From Bradyrhizobium diazoefficiens (GTDB taxonomy: Bacteria > Pseudomonadota > Alphaproteobacteria > Rhizobiales > Xanthobacteraceae), in NCBI RefSeq assembly GCF_018129965.1, contig NZ_JAFCKW010000004.1, positions 352,032 to 416,031 of the forward strand: a stretch of 64,000 nucleotides of DNA, written 5' to 3'. A program made the position numbers and the translations under genes. Within the stretch, counting starts at the first letter, position 1; each line of letters begins with the position of its first letter. This document shows, in pieces, positions 1 to 7,628 of the stretch. The notes under the pieces were generated by a model, which saw only the letters and a list, made by a program, of their open reading frames with translations, was not told the origin of the DNA and did no database searches.

Positions 1-333
1 GGGGCCGCCGACGAAATTGCCGACATGCCAGTAAGCCAGCGTGATCTCGCGCCCGAGCGGCGAAGTGTAGAACACGCGGATGCGGCCGCTCTCGATCAGC
101 CAGATGCCGTCGTGCTTGCCGCCCTGGCTGAACAGGGTCTGGCCGCGGTTGAGCACCTTTCGGCGACCCTGCTTCAGCACCAGCTCCCGCTCGCGCGGTG
201 TCAGCTTGTCCATCAGCGGCGGCGGTCCGCCGATCCATTGCTGGTTCTCGGTAAGGAGCAGCGATGAACCACCCGCAGGCCGGACTGCCGGGGGAACGAC
301 CCCGCGAACCACATTGGCCGCCTGCAACATCAT
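1..333 (-). CDS. Crp/Fnr-family transcriptional regulator, N-terminal part (runs off left edge)
   Basis: Partial gene read leftwards; 111 codons are present and the frame is open to the edge of the window. The translation begins MMLQAANVV and contains the start of a cyclic-nucleotide-binding-like beta roll, with a short TPRERELVL helix, then GRRKVLNRGQTLFSQG, then IWLIESGRIRVFY and LGREITLAYWHVGNFVGG. This order is typical of Crp/Fnr sensors. The helix-turn-helix and any effector residues lie outside the window, so its signal cannot be told. The start is one of two tandem ATGs (333 or 330). Confidence 0.85.
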   Translation of the reverse strand, partial: MMLQAANVVRGVVPPAVRPAGGSSLLLTENQQWIGGPPPLMDKLTPRERELVLKQGRRKVLNRGQTLFSQGGKHDGIWLIESGRIRVFYTSPLGREITLAYWHVGNFVGGP

Positions 334-390
334 CCGCCTCCGGAACGTTCGACTGGTTCTAAGGAAGAGCAATGTCCGTGCCAGCTTACC

Positions 391-497
391 CCATTGTCGT
401 CGCCCGGCTTGACCGGGCGACCCATTATTCCAGAGGCGGCAATGGGTTACGGAGAGGCCGCGGCGTACTGGATTCCCCGCTTTCGCGGGGAATGACA
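391..497. repeat. Palindromic intergenic repeat
   Basis: The unit holds two perfect hairpins. GTCGCCCGG at 399-407 pairs with 413-421, and ATTCCCCGC at 472-480 pairs with 485-493. A CCCATT/AATGGG pair lies between them. It sits in the 189-base gap between the regulator start and the 3' end of the DUF971 gene. Short extragenic palindromes of this kind are common in rhizobial genomes. No gene is seen in the gap. Confidence 0.7.
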
Positions 498-522
498 GTG
501 GAGTGTGTGGGCAGATGGTGGC

Positions 523-825
523 CTACCGCCCCGCCAGACTCAGCAGATATGGCTTGGGGTAAATCCCCCTGTTGTGCCCATCCGAAAACGAGATGTTCAG
601 CCCATAGCCGAGATCGCCGATCTCGGTGATCGCGATGCCCGGAAATGCGTCCGGGAAGCGGCCATCGAAGCGGGCCCGGGTGCAGTGTGCGCATTTGCAG
701 GCGAGGCGGAGTTGTTCGGCGCGCAGGCTCAGCGCGTCGTCCTGCGTGGTGCGGACGAGGAGCGTCGCGAGATCGGCGCTGGCTTCGTAGTCGGCCACGG
801 TCGGTGTCACCAGGGTCATGGTCAT
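523..825 (-). CDS. DUF971 (gamma-butyrobetaine hydroxylase-like N-terminal domain) protein
   Basis: A 100-residue protein that is essentially one DUF971 domain. The signature runs LRAEQLRLACKCAHC, then GIAITEIGDLGYGLNISFSDGH, then GIYPKPYLLSL. In other proteins this domain is found alone, at the N-terminus of gamma-butyrobetaine hydroxylase, or fused to Mrp/ApbC Fe-S carriers. The CKCAHC cysteines could bind metal. I chose the ATG at 825; a TTG at 864 would add 13 residues. It is divergent from the ferredoxin reductase at 1015, so the two may share a control region. No substrate can be assigned. Confidence 0.75.
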   Translation of the reverse strand: MTMTLVTPTVADYEASADLATLLVRTTQDDALSLRAEQLRLACKCAHCTRARFDGRFPDAFPGIAITEIGDLGYGLNISFSDGHNRGIYPKPYLLSLAGR

Positions 826-1014
826 TGTTGCTTCTACGTCGTCACGGCCGAGCGCGAATAGCAACTAATTGCCGGCGCAGGCGCAGTGGCATAGCGTTCT
901 CGTCGGTCGTCTCCGTGAAAAGTGAAACTAATCGACCGGAAATCTCACTTCCGCATTGCCCGATTCCGCCAGCTCCGAGACTTTGCGCCCCCCGCAGGCA
1001 AGGAGAGATGACGC

Positions 1015-1788
1015 ATGAGTGCTTTTCAGAAGGAGACGGTTTTGTCAGTCAGGCACTGGACCGACTCTTTGTTCAGCTTCACCGCGACGCGCGATCCCGG
1101 CTTCCGCTTCCAGAACGGCCAGTTCGCGATGATCGGCCTCGAGGTCGAGGGCAAACCCCTGATGCGGGCCTACAGCATGGCGAGCGCCAACCACGAGGAG
1201 GCGCTCGAATTCTTCTCGATCAAAGTGCAGGACGGCCCGCTGACCTCGCGCCTCCAGAAAATCAGGGAGGGCGACATCATCCTGGTCGGCCGCAAGGCGA
1301 CGGGCACGCTGATCACCGGCAACCTCATTCCGGGAAAGCGACTGCTGCTGCTCTCGACCGGCACGGGGCTGGCGCCGTTTGCCAGCCTGATCAAGGACCC
1401 CGAGGTCTACGAGAACTACGAGACCATCGTGCTTGCCCATGGCTGCCGCCAGGTCTCGGAACTCGCCTATGGCGAGCACCTCGTCGAAGGCCTGCGCAAC
1501 CACGAATTCTTCGGACCCTTGATCCGAGACAAGCTGGTCTATTACCCGACCGTCACCCGCGAGCCGTTCCGGAATCGCGGCCGGATCACCGATCTGATTG
1601 CCTCCAACCAGATGTTCGACGACGTCGGCCTGTCAGGCCTCGATATCGAGACGGACCGCATCATGCTGTGCGGCAGCCCGGCGGCGCTCGAGGAACTCCC
1701 GGCGATGTTGTTCGCACGGGGCTTCGTCGAAGGGAACCACAGCCAGCCCGGCCATTTCGTGATCGAAAAGGCTTTCGTCGAGCGCTGA
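1015..1788 (+). CDS. fpr: Ferredoxin--NADP(+) reductase (Fpr type)
   Basis: 257 residues, the usual length for bacterial plant-type-fold Fpr. It moves electrons between NADP(H) and ferredoxin or flavodoxin in the cytosol. The FAD-binding RAYSMAS motif is at residues 51-57, the nucleotide-binding GTGLAPFASL segment at about 116-125, and the C-terminus ends HFVIEKAFVER, like other subclass I enzymes. An AAGGAG Shine-Dalgarno sequence lies about 8 bases before the ATG. It heads a same-strand set with an AprA-like flavoprotein and an AprB-like ferredoxin, so it probably supplies or drains their electrons (inference). Confidence 0.92.
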   Translation: MSAFQKETVLSVRHWTDSLFSFTATRDPGFRFQNGQFAMIGLEVEGKPLMRAYSMASANHEEALEFFSIKVQDGPLTSRLQKIREGDIILVGRKATGTLITGNLIPGKRLLLLSTGTGLAPFASLIKDPEVYENYETIVLAHGCRQVSELAYGEHLVEGLRNHEFFGPLIRDKLVYYPTVTREPFRNRGRITDLIASNQMFDDVGLSGLDIETDRIMLCGSPAALEELPAMLFARGFVEGNHSQPGHFVIEKAFVER

Positions 1789-1893
1789 GGCGCAAATCGG
1801 TCCCGGGCGACAACTAATTGCTATCGCCGGACGCCCTCCCTGAACAAATCTGATCCAAAGGCGCCGGACCTGCCGGCGGACCAGGAGCAAGCG

Positions 1894-3636
1894 ATGGCAC
1901 TAGATCAGATCGTCGACGGACTTTCGGAGGTTTCCTGCGATGTGCTGGTGATCGGCGGCGGCACAGCCGGGCCGATGGCGGCGCTGAAGGCGAAGCTGAA
2001 GAACCCGAAGGCGAATGTCGTTCTGCTCGAGAAGGCCAACGTCAAGCGCTCGGGCGCCATCTCGATGGGTATGGACGGGCTGAACAACGCCGTGATCCCC
2101 GGCTATGCGACTCCGGAGCAATACACCAAGGAGATCACCATCGCCAACGACGGCATCGTCGACCAGAAGGCGGTCTATAAATACGCGCAGAACTGCTACA
2201 GCATCATCGAGGAGCTCGATAGTTTCGGCATCCGCTTCCTGAAGAACGAAAACGGCGATTACGCCGTCAAGAAGGTGCACCACATCGGCACCTACGTTCT
2301 GCCGATGCCGAACGGCGAGACTGTGAAGAAGGCGCTGTATCGCCAGCTCCGCCGCGCTCGCATCCTGATCTCCAACCGCTACATGGCAACGCGACTGCTC
2401 AAATCGGGCGATGGCCGCATCGCCGGCGCAATCTCGGTCAACACCCGCACCGCCGAAATCCTGGTGATCAAGGCTAAGGCGGTGATCCTTTGCATGGGCG
2501 CGGCCGGCCGCCTCGGCCTGCCGACGTCAGGCTACATGTTCGGCACCTATGAAAATGCAGCCAATTCCGGCGACGGTTATGCCATGGCGTATCACGCCGG
2601 CGCCGCGCTCGCGAACCTCGAATGCTACCAGATCAACCCGCTGATCAAGGATTACAATGGCCCCGCCTGCGCCTATGTCGCCGGTCCGTTCGGGGCCTTC
2701 ACCGCCAACAACGAGGGCTCGCGCTTCATCGAATGCGACTACTGGTCCGGCCAGATGATGCTGGAGTTCTACAACGAGCTCCTATCCGGGAAGGGACCTG
2801 TGTTCCTCCAGCTCAAGCATCTGCACCCCGACACCATCTCGGAGATCGAAAACACGCTGCACAAGGTGGAGCGGCCGACGCGTGGCCTGTTTCAACAGGG
2901 GCGCGGGGTCGACTACCGTAACGAGTCGATCGAGATGCACATCTCGGAGATCGGATTCTGCTCTGGCCACAGCGCGTCAGGCGTGTTCGTCGACGACAAC
3001 GCCCGCACCACCGTGCCGGGCCTCTATGCCGCCGGCGACATGGCGAGCGTGCCGCATAACTACATGCTCGGCGCCTTCACCAACGGCGCGGTCGCCGGCA
3101 TCGATGCGATGGAGTTCGCCGACAATCATGACTTTGCCGAGTTCGACGCCGCTGACGTTGCGAGCGAACGGGACCGCGTGCTGGCACCGACCAGGCGCGA
3201 GGACGGCATTCCGCCGAACCAGGTCGAGTACAAGACCCGCCGTCTCGTCAACGACTACCTCCAGCCGCCGAAGGTCACGCGCAAATACGAACTCGGCATG
3301 CGCCGCCTCGCCGAGATGCGGCAGGACATGCAGGAGCACATGATCGCGCGCAACGCGCACGAATTGCTCCGCGCCCTCGAAGTGCAGTCGATCATGGATT
3401 GCGCCGACATGGCGGTGCATGCCTCGCTTTATCGCGAGGAGAGCCGCTGGGGCCTCTATCACTGGCGTACGGACTTCCCGGAGAAGGACAACGAAAACTG
3501 GTTCTGCCACACGCTGCTGAGCAAGCAGAACGGCAAGATGACCAGTGAAAAGCGAGCGGTGGAGCCCTATGTGGTGCCGATCTCGGACGACGAGAAGGAC
3601 CTCTACGACAGGCAGCGCATCCGCGCCTCCGCCTGA
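1894..3636 (+). CDS. FAD-dependent oxidoreductase, AprA / fumarate reductase flavoprotein-like
   Basis: 580 residues. An N-terminal dinucleotide fold has GGGTAG at residues 21-26. It is followed by EKANVKRSGAISMG, which resembles adenylylsulfate reductase alpha (AprA) more than succinate dehydrogenase. A second FAD motif, GLYAAGD near residues 377-382, is followed by VPHNYMLGAF, again in the AprA manner. No signal peptide is seen, so it is probably cytosolic. The next gene is a two-cluster ferredoxin like AprB, and a ferredoxin reductase lies upstream. The substrate is unknown: no sulfate-reduction genes (sat, qmo) are nearby, so true APS reductase activity should not be assumed. Confidence 0.8.
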   Translation: MALDQIVDGLSEVSCDVLVIGGGTAGPMAALKAKLKNPKANVVLLEKANVKRSGAISMGMDGLNNAVIPGYATPEQYTKEITIANDGIVDQKAVYKYAQNCYSIIEELDSFGIRFLKNENGDYAVKKVHHIGTYVLPMPNGETVKKALYRQLRRARILISNRYMATRLLKSGDGRIAGAISVNTRTAEILVIKAKAVILCMGAAGRLGLPTSGYMFGTYENAANSGDGYAMAYHAGAALANLECYQINPLIKDYNGPACAYVAGPFGAFTANNEGSRFIECDYWSGQMMLEFYNELLSGKGPVFLQLKHLHPDTISEIENTLHKVERPTRGLFQQGRGVDYRNESIEMHISEIGFCSGHSASGVFVDDNARTTVPGLYAAGDMASVPHNYMLGAFTNGAVAGIDAMEFADNHDFAEFDAADVASERDRVLAPTRREDGIPPNQVEYKTRRLVNDYLQPPKVTRKYELGMRRLAEMRQDMQEHMIARNAHELLRALEVQSIMDCADMAVHASLYREESRWGLYHWRTDFPEKDNENWFCHTLLSKQNGKMTSEKRAVEPYVVPISDDEKDLYDRQRIRASA

Positions 3637-3667
3637 TCCGCCGCAATAGAGCAACAGGAGATCAACG

Positions 3668-3901
3668 ATGCCTCTCGCTTCCTATCAGACATCCGTCCCC
3701 GTGGTCGTCGACGACGTCAAATGCATCGCCGACAAGGGCTGTACCGTCTGTGTCGACGTCTGTCCGCTCGACGTGCTGCGCATCAGCGACATGACCGGCA
3801 AGGCCTACATGGCCTATGACGAGTGCTGGTACTGCATGCCCTGCGAGGCGGACTGTCCGACCGGCGCCGTCACCGTCAACATTCCCTATCTCCTGAGGTA
3901 G
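3668..3901 (+). CDS. Two-[4Fe-4S] ferredoxin, AprB-like
   Basis: 77 residues with eight cysteines in two sets: C19-x5-C25-x2-C28-x3-C32-P and C53-x2-C56-x2-C59-x3-C63-P. This is enough for two [4Fe-4S] clusters. The unequal spacing of the first set and the tract VKCIADKGCTVC resemble the beta subunit of adenylylsulfate reductase. It starts 31 bases after the flavoprotein, with AACAGGAG upstream of the ATG. It is probably the electron-transfer partner of that flavoprotein and may pass electrons to or from the Fpr encoded first in the cluster. Confidence 0.9.
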   Translation: MPLASYQTSVPVVVDDVKCIADKGCTVCVDVCPLDVLRISDMTGKAYMAYDECWYCMPCEADCPTGAVTVNIPYLLR

Positions 3902-3903
3902 CC

Positions 3904-4881
3904 ATGTCGAGCCCGTTCGAATCCTACGACGATCTCGAAGATGCCGACGAGCGGCTACAAGCCGCCGATCCCGCAGAGCGCCGGGTCGCGATCATCGCGC
4001 TCGGTCATTCCGGCGATCCGGCCGCGGTTCCGCATCTCGCCAATCTGGTCGCCGATCCCGACGCGGGCGTGCGCCAGCAGGTCGCGATGGCGCTCGGCGA
4101 GTTCGACGGACCTGAGGCCGCGGGCGCGCTCGTCAAACTGCTGGTCGACCCGGAGAGAATCGTCGCAGCCGCCGCAGCCGACAGCATGGCCGAGTTCAAG
4201 GATCCCGCCAGTGCCGGGATCATCCTGCCGCTGGTCAAACATGCCCATGCTTTCGTCCGCATGGGCGCGCTGCGTGCACTGAAGGAGCTGCGCTGCAAGG
4301 ATACGCTGAAGCCCACGCTCGAAGCACTCCAGGACACGGACGCTGCCGTCCGGGTGCAGGCGATCGGCGTGATCGGATTTCTCAAGCTCGAAGAATCCAT
4401 CCCGGCTCTGACCGCGTTGATCAATGACCCCGACGCCCATGTGCGTCGAGCCGCCGTGAGCGCGCTGGCGTTCTCGCAGATGAGGCCGGCGGCCGAAACG
4501 ATCACGCGCGCGCTCAAGGATCCGGACTGGATGGTCCGCGAAATGGCGGCGGAAACGCTGGGTCTCAACGTCAATGGTTCGCTCGCCGCGGATCAGCTCG
4601 TGGCCGCGCTCGCTGACGAATTCTGGCAGGTCCGCCTGAAAGCCATTCGCAGCCTCGGCAGGATGAAGATCGAGCGCGCGGTACGCCCGATCGGCAATTG
4701 CATCAATCACGGCCAGGCCAATTTGCGCAAGGAAGCCGCTGCCGCGCTCGGCGAGATTGCCCATCCCGACGGCGAGGCATTCCTGGCCGTCATCGCCGAC
4801 GATGCCGATCCCGATGTGCGCAAGAATGCGCGCTGGGCACTTCAGCAGATCGCGGCCCGCAAGGCGCGGGCAGGGGCCTAG
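3904..4881 (+). CDS. HEAT-repeat protein
   Basis: 325 residues made almost wholly of about nine HEAT / PBS-lyase-type helical repeats of roughly 31 residues. Recurring units look like DPDAGVRQQVAMALGEF, DTDAAVRVQAIGVIG, DPDAHVRRAAVSALAF and DPDVRKNARWALQQI. There is no enzyme motif, signal peptide or membrane segment. The ATG lies 2 bases after the ferredoxin stop, so translation is probably coupled. Such proteins act as scaffolds or help cofactor lyases. Here it may assemble or hold the flavoprotein-ferredoxin pair (inference). Confidence 0.85.
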   Translation: MSSPFESYDDLEDADERLQAADPAERRVAIIALGHSGDPAAVPHLANLVADPDAGVRQQVAMALGEFDGPEAAGALVKLLVDPERIVAAAAADSMAEFKDPASAGIILPLVKHAHAFVRMGALRALKELRCKDTLKPTLEALQDTDAAVRVQAIGVIGFLKLEESIPALTALINDPDAHVRRAAVSALAFSQMRPAAETITRALKDPDWMVREMAAETLGLNVNGSLAADQLVAALADEFWQVRLKAIRSLGRMKIERAVRPIGNCINHGQANLRKEAAAALGEIAHPDGEAFLAVIADDADPDVRKNARWALQQIAARKARAGA

Positions 4882-4954
4882 GTCGCCTTGCCGCTCTGGA
4901 CTTCCGGAGCCAGACGTTTATTGGTCTTCGCCAAGAAAAAGCGAGGACGCGGCC

Positions 4955-6127
4955 ATGACGACACTGACAACCAAGGATCTTCTCCCCGAGGACGGCACGC
5001 GGGGAACATTGGTGGGTCGCGTCTGGTTGCCGCAGGCGAACGGCCCGGCCGTGGTGGCCGTGCGCAGCGAGGGCGTGTTCGACGTCACCGCGACTTTTCC
5101 GACCGTGAGCGCCCTATGCGAAGAGGATACCCCAGCGAAGGCGCTTGGGGCAACGAAGGGCGAGCGCATCGGCGATCTCGATGCGATCGTCGCCAACACG
5201 CCGCCAGACCAGCGAGACACGAAGAAACCGTGGCTGCTCGCGCCGGTCGATCTCCAGACCCTGAAAGCCGCCGGCGTGACCTTCGCCATCTCGATGCTGG
5301 AGCGCGTGATCGAGGAGCGCGCGAAGGGCAATCCCGCCTCGGCCGAGGCGATCCGCAAAGAGGTGACTCGGCTGATCGGCGACGATCTGTCGAAGCTCAA
5401 GCCCGGCTCGGACCAGGCGATGCACCTGAAGCAGGTGCTGATCGATCAGAACGCCTGGAGCCAGTATCTCGAGGTCGGCATCGGTCCCGATGCCGAGGTC
5501 TTCACCAAGGCGCCGACCTTGTCGTCGGTGGGCACCGGCATGGATGCCGGGCTGCATCCGAAATCGACCTGGAATAATCCAGAGCCCGAACTCGTGCTGT
5601 TCGTGTCGAGCCGCGGCAAGATCGTAGGCGGTGCGCTCGGCAACGACGTGAACCTGCGCGACTTCGAGGGTCGGTCGGCGCTGCTGCTGTCCAAGGCCAA
5701 GGACAACAATGCCTCCTGCGCGATCGGCCCTTTGCTGCGCCTGTTCGACGACACTTTCACGCTCGACGACGCGCGCAAGCTGGACATCAGCCTGAACGTG
5801 AAGGGCACTGACGGATTCGTCCTCGACGGTCATTCGTCGATCAGCATGATCAGCCGCGATCCCACCGACCTCGTCGAGCAGACGATCGGCAAGGTGCATC
5901 AATATCCCGATGGCTTCGTGCTCTTTCTCGGCACTATGTTCGCGCCGGTGAAGGATCGCGATGCCCCGGGGCAGGGCTTCACCCACAAGCGCGACGACAT
6001 CGTCACCATTGCTGCGCCGCAGCTCGGCAACCTCGTCAACCGCATGCGGACCAGCGACGAGTGCGAGCCTTGGACTTTCGGCATCGGCGCGCTGATGAAG
6101 AATTTGGCGCAGCGGAAGCTGATTTAG
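4955..6127 (+). CDS. Fumarylacetoacetate hydrolase-family protein, possible 2-keto-3-deoxy sugar acid dehydratase
   Basis: 390 residues. The C-terminal two thirds are the FAH fold, with metal-binding stretches NPEPELVLFV and GNDVNLRDFEG and the core KAPTLSSVGTG. FAH-family enzymes hydrolyse or dehydrate beta-keto acids through a bound Mg or Mn ion. Some are 2-keto-3-deoxy-arabinonate dehydratases. The gene lies between the redox cluster and a galactose/arabinose-type oxidation locus, so a role in breaking down the aldonate made there is attractive but unproven. The ATG at 4955 follows a GCGAGGACGCGGCC leader; an in-frame start at 4757 lies inside the previous gene and was rejected. Confidence 0.75.
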   Translation: MTTLTTKDLLPEDGTRGTLVGRVWLPQANGPAVVAVRSEGVFDVTATFPTVSALCEEDTPAKALGATKGERIGDLDAIVANTPPDQRDTKKPWLLAPVDLQTLKAAGVTFAISMLERVIEERAKGNPASAEAIRKEVTRLIGDDLSKLKPGSDQAMHLKQVLIDQNAWSQYLEVGIGPDAEVFTKAPTLSSVGTGMDAGLHPKSTWNNPEPELVLFVSSRGKIVGGALGNDVNLRDFEGRSALLLSKAKDNNASCAIGPLLRLFDDTFTLDDARKLDISLNVKGTDGFVLDGHSSISMISRDPTDLVEQTIGKVHQYPDGFVLFLGTMFAPVKDRDAPGQGFTHKRDDIVTIAAPQLGNLVNRMRTSDECEPWTFGIGALMKNLAQRKLI

Positions 6128-6135
6128 CGCTGCTA

Positions 6136-6262
6136 CAGCGACCGCTTATCTCTCCCCGGCACTCTGAGGTGCTCGCCTCTTCGGCGAGCCTCGAAGGGCG
6201 ACGGCCCGGCTGCATCGGGGCCGCTCAACCTTCGAGGCTCTCCATGGGACGCACCTCAGGAT
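6136..6262. repeat. Inverted intergenic repeat in a 418-base gap
   Basis: The segment runs from a CTCTCCCCGG...TGAGGTGC end to a GCACCTCAGGATGACGGGG end. The two ends are inverse complements over the GAGGTGC/GCACCTC core. Inside lie the paired arms GGCGAGCCTCGAAGG and CCTTCGAGGCTC. It lies between the FAH-family gene and the sugar importer. Nothing coding is seen in 6128-6545; the remainder is the upstream region of the importer with two further palindromes. Confidence 0.65.
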
Positions 6263-6415
6263 GACGGGGAAGGAGAGTTCGCGAGCCCATCTGTCATTGT
6301 CTCCGCGCATGCTCCCGCCGCACAATTTTCCGTCATCCCCTCGTTGTATCGTGGGAACAAAATCGTTTTGGGTGTGTCATTTGATTGCCCATCCCAAAAG
6401 TATGCTCTGAGCCAA

Positions 6416-6434
6416 TAGTCAGATAATATGACTA
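6416..6434. promoter_or_regulatory. Perfect palindrome, candidate operator upstream of sugar operon
   Basis: TAGTCA-N7-TGACTA, two perfect 6-base arms around an AT-rich centre, about 110 bases before the start of the sugar-binding protein gene. A FadR-type GntR regulator is encoded in the same operon (11130-11906) and is a natural candidate to bind here, but no site logic has been tested. Confidence 0.4.
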
Positions 6435-6436
6435 GT

Positions 6437-6452
6437 CGGAACCGATGTTCCG
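6437..6452. promoter_or_regulatory. Second perfect palindrome in the same control region
   Basis: CGGAAC-N4-GTTCCG, directly after the first palindrome and about 95 bases before the first gene of the sugar importer operon. Two adjacent, different palindromes could bind two regulators, or one could be an RNA hairpin in the leader. Confidence 0.35.
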
Positions 6453-6545
6453 TGAAATAGTGACTTCCGCCGCCCGCAAAGGGTGGACTGTGGGTGCGAT
6501 GCTACCAATAGGCGCCCCAGATAACATTTTTGGGAGACACGCCTG

Positions 6546-7511
6546 ATGACCCTCAAAGCCCTCTTTGCGGCCAGCGCCACGGCCGCGTTGTTGCTTGCGC
6601 TGCCGGCGAACGCCGCCGAGCTCACCATCGGCTTCTCGCAGATCGGATCGGAATCCGGCTGGCGCGCGGCCGAGACGTCCGTCTCCAAGCAGGAAGCGGC
6701 CAAGCGCAAGGTCAACCTCAAGATCGCCGATGCCCAGCAGAAGCAGGAGAACCAGATCAAGGCGATCCGCTCCTTCGTTGCGCAAAACGTCGATGCGATC
6801 TTCCTTGCGCCCGTCGTCTCGACCGGATGGGATTCGGTGCTGAAGGAGGCCAAGGAGGCCAAGATCCCGGTCGTGCTGCTCGACCGCGACATCGATCCTT
6901 CCGGCAAGGAGCTGTATCTGACCGCCGTCACCTCCGACAGCGTCCACGAAGGAGAGGTCGCCGGCGACTGGCTGGTCAAGACCGTCGGCGACAAGGCCTG
7001 CAACATCGTCGAATTGCAGGGCACGGTCGGTGCGAGCGTCGCCACCAATCGCAAGAAGGGCTTTGATGCCGCCATCGCCAAGCATGCGAACCTGAAAGTG
7101 GTGCGCAGCCAGACCGGCGACTTCACGCGCGCCAAGGGCAAGGAAGTCATGGAGAGCTTCATCAAGGCCGAGGGCGGCGGCAAGTCGATCTGCGCGGTTT
7201 ACGCGCACAATGACGACATGATGGTCGGTGCGATCCAGGCGATGAAGGAAGCCGGTCTCAAACCGGGCAAGGATATCCTCACCGTCTCGATCGACGCGGT
7301 CCCCGACATTTTCAAGGCGATGGCCGCCGGTGAAGCCAATGCCACGGTTGAGCTGACGCCGAACATGGCGGGTCCCGCGCTCGATGCCATCGCGGCGTTC
7401 AAGGAGAAGGGTACGATTCCGCCGAAGTGGATCCAGACCGAATCCAAGCTCTATACTGCGGCCGACGATCCGCAGAAGATCTACGACAGCAAGAAGGGCC
7501 TCGGTTACTGA
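6546..7511 (+). CDS. ytfQ: Sugar ABC importer, periplasmic binding protein (YtfQ-like)
   Basis: 321 residues of the periplasmic-binding-protein type I / LacI-like fold. Residues 1-23 form a clear signal peptide ending in PANA. The mature protein starts AELTIGFSQIGSESGWRAAE, close to the galactofuranose-binding YtfQ group. Sugar-contact regions such as VVLLDRDID and YAHNDDMMVGAIQAMKEAG are intact. It is the first gene of an operon with ytfR, ytfT and yjfF homologues. The exact sugar (galactofuranose, arabinose or another) cannot be read from sequence alone. Confidence 0.88.
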   Translation: MTLKALFAASATAALLLALPANAAELTIGFSQIGSESGWRAAETSVSKQEAAKRKVNLKIADAQQKQENQIKAIRSFVAQNVDAIFLAPVVSTGWDSVLKEAKEAKIPVVLLDRDIDPSGKELYLTAVTSDSVHEGEVAGDWLVKTVGDKACNIVELQGTVGASVATNRKKGFDAAIAKHANLKVVRSQTGDFTRAKGKEVMESFIKAEGGGKSICAVYAHNDDMMVGAIQAMKEAGLKPGKDILTVSIDAVPDIFKAMAAGEANATVELTPNMAGPALDAIAAFKEKGTIPPKWIQTESKLYTAADDPQKIYDSKKGLGY

Positions 7512-7628
7512 GGCGGGTGCCGCGCCGGATCGCTCCTTGTGGTCCGGCGTCCCTCTTCGAAACCGCTGCAAGAGCGGCTAGGCTGGGTGTCCGCATCACG
7601 AGCGGACGCCGGCGGGAGTGAATTTGCC

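Noticed and set aside
391..497. CRISPR-like array or a small RNA gene
   Set aside because: It has inverted hairpins but no regularly spaced direct repeats; matches the style of extragenic palindromes seen elsewhere in the window.
1894..3901. True dissimilatory adenylylsulfate reductase AprAB
   Set aside because: The motifs are AprA/AprB-like, but there are no sat, qmo or dsr genes here and the surrounding genes suggest another role; kept as AprAB-like only.
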